Source of the DNA: Clostridiales bacterium UBA6468
GTDB taxonomy: Bacteria > Bacillota > Clostridia > Oscillospirales > Oscillospiraceae
Length of the DNA stretch: 30,455 bases
Assembly: GCA_002436765.1 (NCBI GenBank)
Contig: DJNI01000044.1
Span: 1 to 30,455 of the forward strand
Direction: 5' to 3'
The notes beneath the pieces were generated by a model that searched no databases, had not been told where the DNA came from, and worked only from the letters and a program-made list of their open reading frames with translations. Shown piece by piece: positions 23,670 through 30,455 of this stretch (its first letter is position 1; each line of letters starts with the position of its first letter). The position numbers and the translations under genes were made by a program.

Positions 23670-23906
23670 ATGAAAAAAGGAAGAAAAATCAACAGAGTCC
23701 GCTGCGACATTCAGTCCCACATCATTGCCGCGGGTTACACCCAGAAGGAAGCGGTGGAAGCCTGTTCTGCCGAGTACGGATGGAGTGACAGCGATTCCAA
23801 TTTTTCCGCCAAGCTGAGTGACCAGACCCTGCGCTACCGGGAAGCACTGGAACTTGCCGATGCGTTGGGCTATGAGATCGTCTGGCAGAAGCGGCGGGAA
23901 GATTGA
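23670..23906 (+). CDS. Small element protein with helix-turn-helix-like region
   Basis: A 78-residue protein. The segment IQSHIIAAGYTQKEAVEACS resembles a helix-turn-helix and is followed by YGWSDSDSNFSAKLSDQTLRYREALELADALGYEIVWQKR, a pattern I associate with small regulators of Clostridial mobile elements. The frame is open 34 codons upstream, but AGGAGGGA at 23656-23663 sets the ATG at 23670. It probably binds DNA; no function is known to me. It lies between the CHC2 gene and another small element gene on the same strand. Confidence 0.7.
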   Translation: MKKGRKINRVRCDIQSHIIAAGYTQKEAVEACSAEYGWSDSDSNFSAKLSDQTLRYREALELADALGYEIVWQKRRED

Positions 23907-24023
23907 CAGGAAACGGGATTCACAAACTAACGTGCGCAGGATTCCCTGCTGTAGAAAGGAGCACGCCTATTCGCATTAAAAAGGAAAACTCTGGAAATAA
24001 TTGGGAGAAAAGGGGGCAGTAAC

Positions 24024-24287
24024 ATGGAAATCATTCAGGATGATGCCAAAAAACTGGTGCAGGTATGGCTGAGCCAAAAGGAGAGTAAGGACGAGGCGCT
24101 GCAAAGCCGCCTGAAACCCATGTATGCCCAATGGAAGCAGCAGAAATATATGGTTGCTGTGTTCCGCTCCGGAAAGGAGGACTTGAAGGAAAGCACCCTG
24201 GCCCTGCTGGCGTATAACAAAAAGCGCTGTGCAGAGCTGGCTGTGCAGCGGGAGAAAAAACAGCGGACGGCAAGCATGGAACGCTGA
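24024..24287 (+). CDS. Small hypothetical element protein
   Basis: An 87-residue, highly charged, probably helical protein with many Lys and Gln (MEIIQDDAKKLVQVWLSQKE at the start). There is no signal peptide or membrane segment, and I do not recognise a family. A purine-rich GAGAAAAGGGGG lies before the ATG. Its central part (MVAVFRSGKEDLKESTLALL) is typical of conserved accessory genes in integrative elements. It is followed at once by a terminator, so it ends the small-gene unit that begins with the CHC2 gene. Confidence 0.7.
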   Translation: MEIIQDDAKKLVQVWLSQKESKDEALQSRLKPMYAQWKQQKYMVAVFRSGKEDLKESTLALLAYNKKRCAELAVQREKKQRTASMER

Positions 24288-24292
24288 ATATT

Positions 24293-24326
24293 GGGCGGAG
24301 GGTAGAAATTCCCTCCGCCCATTTTC
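24293..24326 (+). terminator. Intrinsic terminator of the small element genes
   Basis: A perfect 10-bp GC-rich stem (24293-24302 with 24311-24320), an 8-base loop and ATTTTC. It begins six bases after the stop codon at 24287. Confidence 0.8.
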
Positions 24327-24335
24327 AATTTGTCC

Positions 24336-24364
24336 TTGCAAAGTACAAGAATATGGTGTACAAT
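24336..24364 (+). promoter_or_regulatory. Promoter of the rhuM-recombinase operon
   Basis: TTGCAA (24336-24341), a 17-base spacer and TACAAT (24359-24364), after the preceding terminator. It would drive RhuM, the serine recombinase and, because of the fusion, the SpoVT-derived tail. Confidence 0.65.
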
Positions 24365-24445
24365 ATTATCTGTAAATATATTATTTTCAAAAGACTACAA
24401 TGTACTGCAACCGCACTGATACAACGGATACTGGAGGAAAAAGAA

Positions 24446-25462
24446 ATGGGAAACGAAATTGCAAATCAGGGAGAAATTCTGCTGTACAATGATGAAGGCG
24501 AGAAGCAATATGTCAGTGTAATATTTGCGGAGGAAACCTTCTGGCTAAGTCAGAATGGTATGGCAGAGCTGTTTGGCTGTACCCCAGAAAATATCATTCA
24601 GCATTTGAAAAACATATACGCCGAAGAAGAACTGACCCTCAACGCAACTGCTAAGAAATTCTTAGTGGTTCGCAGAGAGGGCAGCCGCAATGTGCAGCGC
24701 AGCATAGATCACTACAACCTCGATGCCATCATCGCCGTAGGCTACCGCGTCAACTCCAAAAAGGCCACCCGGTTCCGCCAGTGGGCGACGAAAACGCTGA
24801 AAGAGTATATCCAGAAGGGCTTTGTTCTCAACGATGAAATGATGAAGAACGGCCGCCCCTTTGGTAAGGATTACTTTGACGAGCTGCTGGAACGCATCCG
24901 GGAAATTCGTGCCAGCGAGCGGCGGGCCTATCAGAAAATCGCGGATGTCTTTGAGCAGTGCAGCTATGACTACGATAAGAACAGCGAGACAACAAAAGCC
25001 TTCTATGCCTTCGTCCAGAACAAGCTGCATTATGCCGTCACCGGCAAGACGGCGGCAGAGCTGATTTCCCAGCGGGCCACTCTGGACAGCCCCACCATGG
25101 GCCTGACCACCTGGAAGGGGGCACCGGATGGGAAAATTCTGAAAAGCGATACGCTGGTAGCTAAGAACTACCTGAATCAAAAGGAGCTTTCCCGGCTGAA
25201 CCGGCTGGTGACTATGTTCATCGACTATGCCGAGCTGATGGCCGAGGACGAGCAGCTCATGTCCATGCAGGACTGGCTGAAAGAGACGGACCGGTTTCTG
25301 ACCAACAACCGCCGCCAGGTGTTGGACGGCAAGGGCCATATTTCACGGGAAGCGGCGGTGAAAAAGGTCAGCGGGATTTATGAGGAATTCCGCAAGAAGC
25401 AGGATGCCGCGTACATCTCCGAGTTTGACCGCCAGACCGAAAAATACCTCAAGGGAGAATAA
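24446..25462 (+). CDS. rhuM: RhuM family protein
   Basis: A 338-residue member of the RhuM (virulence protein) family, first named in Salmonella and common on mobile elements. The N-terminal part has the family pattern FAEETFWLSQNGMAELFGC and NLDAIIAVGYRVNSKKATRFRQWA, a Bro-N/Kila-like DNA-binding region. The C-terminal half is helical. Its molecular role is not established. The frame is open upstream to 24353, but GGAGG (24433-24437) supports the ATG at 24446. The stop codon is two bases before the recombinase start, so they are probably expressed together. Confidence 0.88.
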   Translation: MGNEIANQGEILLYNDEGEKQYVSVIFAEETFWLSQNGMAELFGCTPENIIQHLKNIYAEEELTLNATAKKFLVVRREGSRNVQRSIDHYNLDAIIAVGYRVNSKKATRFRQWATKTLKEYIQKGFVLNDEMMKNGRPFGKDYFDELLERIREIRASERRAYQKIADVFEQCSYDYDKNSETTKAFYAFVQNKLHYAVTGKTAAELISQRATLDSPTMGLTTWKGAPDGKILKSDTLVAKNYLNQKELSRLNRLVTMFIDYAELMAEDEQLMSMQDWLKETDRFLTNNRRQVLDGKGHISREAAVKKVSGIYEEFRKKQDAAYISEFDRQTEKYLKGE

Positions 25463-25464
25463 CC

Positions 25465-27618
25465 ATGACCGAAATCTTTGACATTGCGGGCTACTGCCGT
25501 ATTTCCGTGGATGAAGAGCTGGATCGGGACAACGTGTCCATTGAGAACCAGAAAGCCATCATCCAAGACTTTGTGAGCCGCCGTTTTCCGGGCAGCTCCC
25601 TGACCCTTTACGAGGATCGGGACCGTTCCGGCTATACCTTTGAGCAGCGGGAGGGCTATCAGGCCATGCGCAAGGGCCTGATCCAGCACCAGTATGACAT
25701 TCTGGTGGTGAAGGACTTCTCCCGTTTTTCCCGCCGGAATTCCCGGGGTCTTGTGGAACTGGAGGACTTACGGGATGCGGGGGTGCGGATCATTTCCATT
25801 GGGGATAATATTGACTTTCCCAATGATGACGACTGGCTGAAAATTCAGTTCCAGTTTTTGATCAACGAGATGCCCGTCACCGACACCAGCAAGAAGGTAA
25901 AAAACGTCATCCGGCGGCGGCAGGCGGACGGGAAATGGCTGTGCGCCGCTCCCTATGGCTACATCATCAACAAACAAAGGGAATTTGAGGTCGTCCCCAC
26001 GGAAGCGGAAATCGTGCGGAAGATTTTTGACCTGTACAACAACCAGGGTTGGGGCTATAAAAAAATCGCCAACTACCTGACAGAGCAGGGCATTCCCACC
26101 CCCCGGCTTTCAGAGCAGATGCGCAAGGAGGCGGCAGGCGAACCCACCACCCGGAAAACAAAAGCGGCCTGGGCCATTGTCACCGTCCAGGGGATTCTGG
26201 ACAATGATTTCTATATCGGTACCTTCCGGCAGGCGAAATACACCCGCGTCAAAATCAACGGCAAGGATGTGAAGCGGGACGAGGAGGAGCACATTGTTAT
26301 CGAGAACCACCACCAGCCCATCATTGGCTACCGCACCTTCGCCACCACGCGGGCCCTCCGGGAGAAGCGCACCACCGCCAACTACCGGGGCGTAAAAAAA
26401 TACGACAACGTGTATTCCGGCTTCCTGTTCTGCGGCGACTGCGGCAGCCCCATGTTTGCCATGAGCCGCAAGGATCTGAGTGCCGCTTATACCTGCGGCA
26501 CTTACCATCGCCGAGGGCGTTCCGGATGCAGCTCCCATCATATCCGGGTGGACAAGCTGGACGAGCTGCTGAAAATCTATGTGCGGCGTATCCGGGAGAA
26601 TTCCGGCTCCATGCTGGAAGAACTGAACGCCGAGCTGGCGCGGCAGGATTCCGATGTGGTGGAAACGGAGCAGTCCGCCGACCATCTGACCCAGGTCATA
26701 GAGGAGCTGCGGGAGGAGCTGAAAGCCACCAAGCGGCAGCGCATCCGGGACATTCTGAAGCACCCGGACCAGGAGGAGCTTCTGGCGGAGACATATGACG
26801 AGCTGGAAGCGGACCTGCAAAGGAAAATTGGGGGGCTGGATCACCAGATCGAAATGCTCTCCGACAAGCGCAACACCATCATCCAGGCCAACCGAACGGC
26901 CAAGACGGCTATAGAGGTGTTTCAGGACATTCTCTCCAAGGAGAAGCTGGAACGCAACGATCTGGAATTGTTGATCGAACGCATCAACGTCTTCGAAGAT
27001 CGGCTGGAAATTCAGCTCCACAGCGACATTGACGCATTGCTCCACATCAGTGAAGTGGAGGCGGCCGTAAATTTTAAGTCAGGCACGGAAAATAGCGAAA
27101 ATATGCTGATTCAGTCCTCCAAAAACCACGAGGACAAGGTTTTCCGTGTCAATGTCATCAGCAACGGCGACCCGTTGGAGATTTATACGGAGAAGGACGG
27201 GGGCGTGATCTTCCGGAAGTATTCCCCTATGGGCGACTTGCAGGAGTTCGCCGCCCAGATGTGCGAGTCCATCGGATCCGCTACCGGGCATATCGCCGCG
27301 GTGACCGACCGGGACAGCATTATCGCCCTTTATGGCATCCCCAAGCGGGAGCTGATGGACAAGCCCAATTCCCCGGAATTGGAAAAGCTCATGGAACAGC
27401 GGAAAAATTACCTCTACAAAAACGGAGACACCCCCATTCTGGCGGCCGACGGGGAAGAAAAATACCACCTCGGCGCCGCCGCGCCGATCCTGTCCCAGGG
27501 CGACCTCATGGGCTGCGTGCTGCTGCTTCTGGGAGAGAACGACAGCCCCCTACAGGAAGCGGATCAGGGGCTGGTCAAAACAGCCGCCGGATTTCTGGGG
27601 AAGCAGATGGAAAATTAG
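25465..27618 (+). CDS. Large serine recombinase fused in frame to the C-terminal part of SpoVT
   Basis: A 717-residue protein. Residues 1-155 are the serine resolvase domain (nucleophile S14 in YCRIS; VKDFSRFSRR). A recombinase domain follows to about 280, then a zinc ribbon with C323, C326, C344 and C355, then a coiled coil of about 370-490. These parts integrate and excise DNA by strand exchange. From residue 568 (GDPLEIYT) to the end it matches SpoVT: the end of the AbrB swapped-hairpin (KYSPMGDLQEF), then the GAF-type domain ending TAAGFLGKQMEN. SpoVT is a forespore regulator of sigma-G genes. Missing is its N-terminal DNA-binding part, about 30 residues. I infer that the element sits in spoVT and that excision would restore the gene. 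GGGAGA precedes the ATG. Confidence 0.9.
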   Translation: MTEIFDIAGYCRISVDEELDRDNVSIENQKAIIQDFVSRRFPGSSLTLYEDRDRSGYTFEQREGYQAMRKGLIQHQYDILVVKDFSRFSRRNSRGLVELEDLRDAGVRIISIGDNIDFPNDDDWLKIQFQFLINEMPVTDTSKKVKNVIRRRQADGKWLCAAPYGYIINKQREFEVVPTEAEIVRKIFDLYNNQGWGYKKIANYLTEQGIPTPRLSEQMRKEAAGEPTTRKTKAAWAIVTVQGILDNDFYIGTFRQAKYTRVKINGKDVKRDEEEHIVIENHHQPIIGYRTFATTRALREKRTTANYRGVKKYDNVYSGFLFCGDCGSPMFAMSRKDLSAAYTCGTYHRRGRSGCSSHHIRVDKLDELLKIYVRRIRENSGSMLEELNAELARQDSDVVETEQSADHLTQVIEELREELKATKRQRIRDILKHPDQEELLAETYDELEADLQRKIGGLDHQIEMLSDKRNTIIQANRTAKTAIEVFQDILSKEKLERNDLELLIERINVFEDRLEIQLHSDIDALLHISEVEAAVNFKSGTENSENMLIQSSKNHEDKVFRVNVISNGDPLEIYTEKDGGVIFRKYSPMGDLQEFAAQMCESIGSATGHIAAVTDRDSIIALYGIPKRELMDKPNSPELEKLMEQRKNYLYKNGDTPILAADGEEKYHLGAAAPILSQGDLMGCVLLLLGENDSPLQEADQGLVKTAAGFLGKQMEN
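27166..27618 (+). pseudogene. spoVT: spoVT 3' part, separated from its start by the element
   Basis: About 150 codons equal to the last five-sixths of SpoVT (178 residues in Bacillus subtilis), starting at the GDPLEI segment after the first AbrB strands. It has no own start codon or ribosome binding site and is translated only as the tail of the recombinase. It keeps its own terminator and its usual neighbour genes yabP, yabQ and divIC downstream, which confirms this is the original spoVT site rather than a captured copy. Confidence 0.85.
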
Positions 27619-27622
27619 GATT

Positions 27623-27657
27623 GCAGCCAGGACGCAAAACGCCCTGGCTGCTTTTTT
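27623..27657 (+). terminator. Terminator of spoVT
   Basis: A 9-bp stem (27623-27631 with 27643-27651) followed by TTTTTT (27652-27657), four bases after the stop of the recombinase-SpoVT frame. Confidence 0.85.
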
Positions 27658-27715
27658 ATGGCATATTCCCGCCGCCCGAAGCATAGCGTATGGCAAGGCA
27701 AGGAGGGATGGCTAT

Positions 27716-27982
27716 ATGGCGGATGAGCATATGCCCCACAGGCTCTGTCTGAATGAGCGGCGGCAGCTGACCATGACCGGGGTGACGGAGGTGGTCAGCT
27801 TTGACGACACGGCGGTGGTGCTGCAAACCTCTCTGGGCACGCTGATCGTCCAGGGAAAGGAATTGCAGCTGAAAACCCTGTCATTAGAGGGCGGGCAGGT
27901 GGAGGTGGACGGCAGTGTTTCCGCGCTGGCCTACGAGGAGCCCAGGCAGGCGGCGGGCTGGAAGCGCCGCCTGTTCGGATGA
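27716..27982 (+). CDS. yabP: Sporulation protein YabP
   Basis: An 88-residue member of the YabP family, with the typical pattern LNERRQLTMTGVTEVVSFDD and LGTLIVQGKELQLKTLSLEGGQVEVDG. It is a small beta-rich cytoplasmic protein made in the mother cell during sporulation; its exact role is unclear. AGGAGGG (27701-27707) precedes the ATG by eight bases. It overlaps yabQ by four bases (ATGA), so the pair is coupled. In Bacillus subtilis the same order yabP-yabQ-divIC-yabR occurs downstream of spoVT. Confidence 0.9.
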   Translation: MADEHMPHRLCLNERRQLTMTGVTEVVSFDDTAVVLQTSLGTLIVQGKELQLKTLSLEGGQVEVDGSVSALAYEEPRQAAGWKRRLFG

Positions 27983-28677
27983 CCGCCCCCGCCCTGGCGG
28001 CACACCGATTCCTGTGCTGCTGCCTGCTGGGGGCGGCGCTGGGAGTGTACTACGAGTTCCTGCGCCCCCTGCGCCCACGGCATACCTTTGCCGCGGACGT
28101 GCTGTTTCTGGCGGGAGGCGCTTGGGTCTGGCTGCTCATGAGCTTTCGCGTGTGCAGAGGCGACCTGCGGCTGGGGTATTCCGTCGGACTGCTGGCGGGG
28201 GGAATCGGCTGGGATCTGGTGTTCGGCAGCCTGATCACACCTGTTTTTTCCGGATTCTGGAAATTCATCAGGGCGATTGCGCACTTCGCGCTGCTGCCGG
28301 CAAAAAAATTTTTCCAATTTGCAAAAATTTTATTTGCATCTTGGAGAAAATGGGTTACAATAAAGTGGAATCATCGTCGGGAAAAGCGGCGGAAACGAAG
28401 AGGTGAACCCATTGGAACAGAAACGCAGGGGAAAAGTGATCTTCCGGTCAGGCTCGCTGGCGCTGAAGATCATCGTGGCAGTGCTTATCGTATTCTCTAT
28501 GGCGGCGCTGGCAGCTCTGAGGTGGGTACACACCGGCATTCAGGCGCGGACCGGAGAGCTGCGGGACGAGGCCGCCGCTCTGGAGCATCAGAACAGCGTT
28601 CTGGAGGAAAAGATCGGCGAGCTTGGCTCGGTGAAGAGCGTGGAGGATATCGCAAGAAGCGAGCTGGGGCTGGCTGA
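27979..28677 (+). CDS. yabQ: Spore cortex protein YabQ, with an unusually long reading frame
   Basis: A membrane protein needed for spore cortex formation in Bacillus. Residues 1-110 hold about three hydrophobic segments (LLGAALGVYYEFLRP, VLFLAGGAWVWLL, GYSVGLLAGGIGWDL) typical of YabQ. A basic stretch ends near residue 140 (WKWNHRREKRRKRRGE), where I would expect the protein to stop. Instead the frame stays open for about 90 more codons to 28677, overlapping divIC in another frame by about 265 bases. The extra part is Gly/Arg-rich and looks like out-of-frame divIC. A lost stop codon, or a sequencing frameshift near 28395, would explain this. The core identification is firm and the 3' end doubtful. 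Confidence 0.75.
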   Translation: MTAPALAAHRFLCCCLLGAALGVYYEFLRPLRPRHTFAADVLFLAGGAWVWLLMSFRVCRGDLRLGYSVGLLAGGIGWDLVFGSLITPVFSGFWKFIRAIAHFALLPAKKFFQFAKILFASWRKWVTIKWNHRREKRRKRRGEPIGTETQGKSDLPVRLAGAEDHRGSAYRILYGGAGSSEVGTHRHSGADRRAAGRGRRSGASEQRSGGKDRRAWLGEERGGYRKKRAGAG

Positions 28678-28717
28678 CCCCAATACCCTCATTCTGGACT
28701 TGCAGCCGCAATCTTAA
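28412..28717 (+). CDS. divIC: Septum formation initiator (DivIC/FtsB family)
   Basis: A cell-division protein of about 101 residues: a short basic cytoplasmic tail (EQKRRGKVIFRSG), one membrane segment (LALKIIVAVLIVFSMAALAAL) and an extracellular coiled coil (LRDEAAALEHQNSVLEEKIGEL), then the typical SVEDIARSELGL. It takes part in the DivIB-DivIC-FtsL complex at the septum. I prefer the TTG start at 28412, as GAAGAGGTG (28397-28405) is a well-spaced ribosome binding site for it. The GTG at 28403 would overlap that site. Confidence 0.85.
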   Translation: MEQKRRGKVIFRSGSLALKIIVAVLIVFSMAALAALRWVHTGIQARTGELRDEAAALEHQNSVLEEKIGELGSVKSVEDIARSELGLADPNTLILDLQPQS

Positions 28718-28764
28718 CTTTGTGCATCATTAACCGAAAATACATGGAGGAATCACAGCAAACT

Positions 28765-29244
28765 ATGGAGTTAACCGTTGGAGCCATTTTAGAGGGTAAA
28801 GTCAAGTCTATCACCAATTTCGGCGCATTCATCTCCCTGCCGGAGGGGAAGACGGGCATGGTACATATTTCCGAGGTCGCCAATGCCTACGTCAGCGATA
28901 TCCGGCAGCACCTGACCGAGGGCCAGGACGTGAAGGTCATGGTCATCGGCCTGGAAAACGGCAAGATCAACCTGTCCATCAAGCGTCTGGAACCCAAGCC
29001 CCAGCGTGAGAACGGCGGAAATCGGAACGGGAACTATCGCGGCGTGCCCCGTCAGGACGGCGGCTTCCGGCGGGAGAAATCTGCCCCGGCGCAGAACCGC
29101 CCCCAGCGCGCCCCCATGCAGCCCGCCGCCCCCAAGACGGCTGACCAGCTGTTTGAGGAAAAGCTGAAGGCGTTCATGTCCGAATCCGACAATAAGCTCT
29201 CCTCCATGCGTGCGGATCACCGTACCAAGAGCAGAAGACGATAA
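28765..29244 (+). CDS. S1 RNA-binding domain protein (YabR-like)
   Basis: A 159-residue RNA-binding protein. Residues 1-75 are an S1 OB-fold domain (GAILEGKVKSITNFGAFISL, GMVHISEVA, INLSIKRL). The remainder is a basic, Arg/Gln/Pro/Gly-rich tail, disordered in appearance, ending in SRRR. The start at 28765 matches the usual family start; an upstream ATG at 28744 and TTG at 28720 are in frame, but the GGAGGAA at 28746 is the only good ribosome binding site. The position after divIC equals that of yabR (general stress protein 13 family) in Bacillus. Confidence 0.87.
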   Translation: MELTVGAILEGKVKSITNFGAFISLPEGKTGMVHISEVANAYVSDIRQHLTEGQDVKVMVIGLENGKINLSIKRLEPKPQRENGGNRNGNYRGVPRQDGGFRREKSAPAQNRPQRAPMQPAAPKTADQLFEEKLKAFMSESDNKLSSMRADHRTKSRRR

Positions 29245-29263
29245 GAAGAAAACGGGCTATCCT

Positions 29264-29435
29264 GTTCCAAAAGGCCAACGGCCTTTTGGAACAAAGGAAT
29301 TGCAGTCTGCTGCGCGCACTCCTTGTCCGCCTGCGGCGGCCAACTCGCACACTTGCAGCCTGTAAGGTATTTTCTGCCAGGTACACGCCCCGGCAGAAAA
29401 TGATCTGACTTTATTTGCCGCCTGCGGGCGGCAAA
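29264..29435. repeat. Row of three hairpins after the S1-domain gene
   Basis: A perfect 13-bp stem with 3-base loop (29264-29276, 29280-29292), a 10-bp stem (29369-29378, 29392-29401) and a 9-bp stem (29414-29422, 29427-29435). None has a proper T-tract. GCCTGCGG-type sequences recur at about 29330 and 29420. They lie in a gene-free stretch of 266 bases and may protect or process the 3' end of the divIC-operon transcript, or be decayed repeats. Confidence 0.5.
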
Positions 29436-29461
29436 CTCTGCGAGGCTTTTTAGATACGGCG

Positions 29462-29487
29462 AGGCTGCCCCGGCAGCCTGTTTTTTT
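29462..29487 (+). terminator. Intrinsic terminator before the SDR gene
   Basis: An 8-bp GC-rich stem (29462-29469, 29472-29479) with a 2-base loop, followed by G and seven T. It ends the sporulation/division operon 23 bases before the next start codon. Confidence 0.8.
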
Positions 29488-29510
29488 GAGACTGCGGAAG
29501 GGGAAATTCC

Positions 29511-30209
29511 ATGGGGAATGTTGTGATCACCGGCGGCTCCCGGGGGATCGGCGCGGCTACGGTGGAGCTGTTCGCCGCACGGGGCGACCGGGTGACATTT
29601 TTGTACGAGAAAAATCATGCTGCCGCGAACGCCGTGGCGGAGAAGACCGGAGCCGCGGCAATCTGCTGCGACGTGGCGGACGGGGAAGCCGTGAACCGGG
29701 CATTTGCCCAAATCGGGGATGTGGACATCCTGGTCTGCAACGCCGGGACAATGTACTTTGGACTTTTGTCCCAGATGGCGGAGGATGAATGGAACCGGCT
29801 GTTTGCCGTTAACGTGGGGGGGATTTACCACTGCGTCAACGCCGCCATGCCCTCCTTCCTCAAGACTCACCGGGGCAGCATCGTGACGGTGGCCAGCATG
29901 TGGGGGCAGGTAGGCGCAGCCTGTGAAGCTGCGTATTCCGCCACAAAAGGCGCGGTGATCGCCCTGACCAAAGCGTTGGCAAAGGAGCTCGGCCCCAGCG
30001 GCATCCGGGTCAACTGCGTGGCGCCGGGGGTCATTCTCACGGACATGTGCGCAAGCGTCGCCCCGGATATTCTCGCGGGACTGGCGGAGGAGACGCCCCT
30101 GGGGCGCAACGGTGCGCCCGCGGACGTGGCGAAGGCCATTGCGTACCTGGCGGATGCGGAATTTGTCACCGGACAGGTGCTGGGCGTCAGCGGCGGGTAT
30201 GTGATTTGA
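29511..30209 (+). CDS. Short-chain dehydrogenase/reductase (FabG-like; possibly EF-P modifying reductase)
   Basis: A 232-residue classical SDR. The cofactor motif is TGGSRGIG (7-14), NAG follows at 77-79, and the catalytic residues are N101, S129, Y142 and K146 (YSATK). There is a typical C-terminal GQVLGVSGGYVI. GGAAGGGGAA precedes the ATG. Closest by pattern are 3-oxoacyl-ACP reductases and the YmfI group, which reduces the 5-aminopentanone group on elongation factor P in Bacillus. I cannot separate these from sequence alone. It is followed by rpiB after 19 bases. Confidence 0.85.
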   Translation: MGNVVITGGSRGIGAATVELFAARGDRVTFLYEKNHAAANAVAEKTGAAAICCDVADGEAVNRAFAQIGDVDILVCNAGTMYFGLLSQMAEDEWNRLFAVNVGGIYHCVNAAMPSFLKTHRGSIVTVASMWGQVGAACEAAYSATKGAVIALTKALAKELGPSGIRVNCVAPGVILTDMCASVAPDILAGLAEETPLGRNGAPADVAKAIAYLADAEFVTGQVLGVSGGYVI

Positions 30210-30228
30210 GAACAAAGGAGATTGTACT

Positions 30229-30455
30229 ATGAAAATTGCCATCGGCTGTGACCACGGCGCGTTTGCGCTGAAAAATGAAGTCATCCGGCATCTGGAAAAG
30301 CAGGGGCACGAGGTCAGGGACTTCGGCACCTATTCCACGGAAAGCTGCGATTACCCCGACTTTGCCGCTGCGGCCGCCCGTGCTGTCGCCGGCGGGGAGT
30401 GCCAAAGGGGCATTGTGCTGTGTACCACCGGCATCGGCGTGTCCATCACGGCCAA
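30229..30455 (+). CDS. rpiB: Ribose 5-phosphate isomerase B, 5' part
   Basis: The first 75 codons of a RpiB/LacAB family protein, cut by the window end. It opens with MKIAIGCDHGAFALKN, contains DFGTYSTESCDYPDFA and GIVLCTTGIGVSI with catalytic C65. It interconverts ribose 5-phosphate and ribulose 5-phosphate in the pentose phosphate pathway. AAAGGAG (30214-30220) precedes the ATG. Allose- or galactose-6-phosphate isomerase relatives look similar, but the plain RpiB call is the most likely. Confidence 0.9.
   Translation, partial: MKIAIGCDHGAFALKNEVIRHLEKQGHEVRDFGTYSTESCDYPDFAAAAARAVAGGECQRGIVLCTTGIGVSITA

Larger units (their letters stand above)
19881..27165. mobile_element. Integrative element, right end in spoVT; left end not determined
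   Basis: The right boundary is the join at about 27165 between recombinase and SpoVT codons. Within it lie IS66-like and hsdM-like scraps, AbiE, the CHC2 protein, small element genes, RhuM and the recombinase. No relaxase, coupling protein or conjugation genes are visible, so this part alone is not self-transmissible. The start given is only where recognisable mobile DNA begins; I see no 5' spoVT sequence, so the true left end may lie beyond position 1 or be lost. Confidence 0.6.

Noticed and set aside
29264..29292. Possible insertion-sequence end or CRISPR-like repeat
   Set aside because: It is a single perfect hairpin without a direct repeat series, transposase or spacer pattern.

Overview
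The window looks like chromosomal DNA from a spore-forming, Gram-positive member of the Clostridia with fairly high GC content, perhaps an Oscillospiraceae-type gut bacterium. That placement is inferred from the consensus AGGAGG ribosome binding sites, the lipoprotein-type solute-binding protein, the sporulation genes yabP and yabQ next to divIC and an S1-domain gene, and the style of the mobile-element genes. No rRNA, tRNA or CRISPR array is present.

Positions 1-19880 hold a sugar-acid catabolism locus in several transcription units. A GntR/FCD regulator (137-823) converges, across a shared terminator, on a five-gene Liv-type ABC transporter (livK-livH-livM-livG-livF, minus strand, 5629 down to 862). 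Upstream of livK on the same strand is a seven-gene operon running from 13590 down to 5864: a second GntR/FCD regulator, two paralogous esterases, an L-galactonate dehydrogenase-like enzyme, tagaturonate reductase (UxaB), altronate dehydratase (UxaA) and a LarA-superfamily (nickel-pincer) protein. Divergent from it, 13881-19833 encodes a second LgoD-like dehydrogenase, a second LarA-superfamily protein, a UxuB-like mannonate oxidoreductase, a KDPG aldolase carrying an extra C-terminal VOC-like domain, and KDG kinase. The upper routes converge on 2-keto-3-deoxygluconate (KDG), which KdgK and Eda turn into pyruvate and glyceraldehyde 3-phosphate. Copies of the core TGTATACA lie at both divergent start regions and around the livK promoter, so the transporter is probably part of the same regulon and may import the sugar acid itself. 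Neither a uronate isomerase (UxaC) nor a mannonate dehydratase (UxuA) is present.

Positions 19881-27165 are mobile DNA with lower GC in places: IS66 tnpA-like and hsdM-like remnants, an AbiEi/AbiEii toxin-antitoxin pair, a long structured non-coding stretch, a promoter-to-terminator unit that could make a roughly 200-nt RNA, a CHC2 zinc-finger protein, two small element proteins, a RhuM-family protein and a large serine recombinase.

The most striking feature is at 27166. The recombinase reading frame continues without a stop into about 150 codons that match SpoVT, starting at its GDPLEI segment and ending at its normal C terminus. The element therefore appears to sit inside spoVT, at the codons for its AbrB-type DNA-binding domain. 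The 5' part of spoVT is not visible anywhere in the window. The left end therefore either lies beyond position 1, which would make the catabolic locus possible cargo, or has been lost.

Positions 27716-30455 return to host genes: yabP, yabQ (whose frame overlaps divIC), divIC, an S1-domain gene, a cluster of hairpins ending in a terminator, an SDR-family reductase and the start of rpiB.
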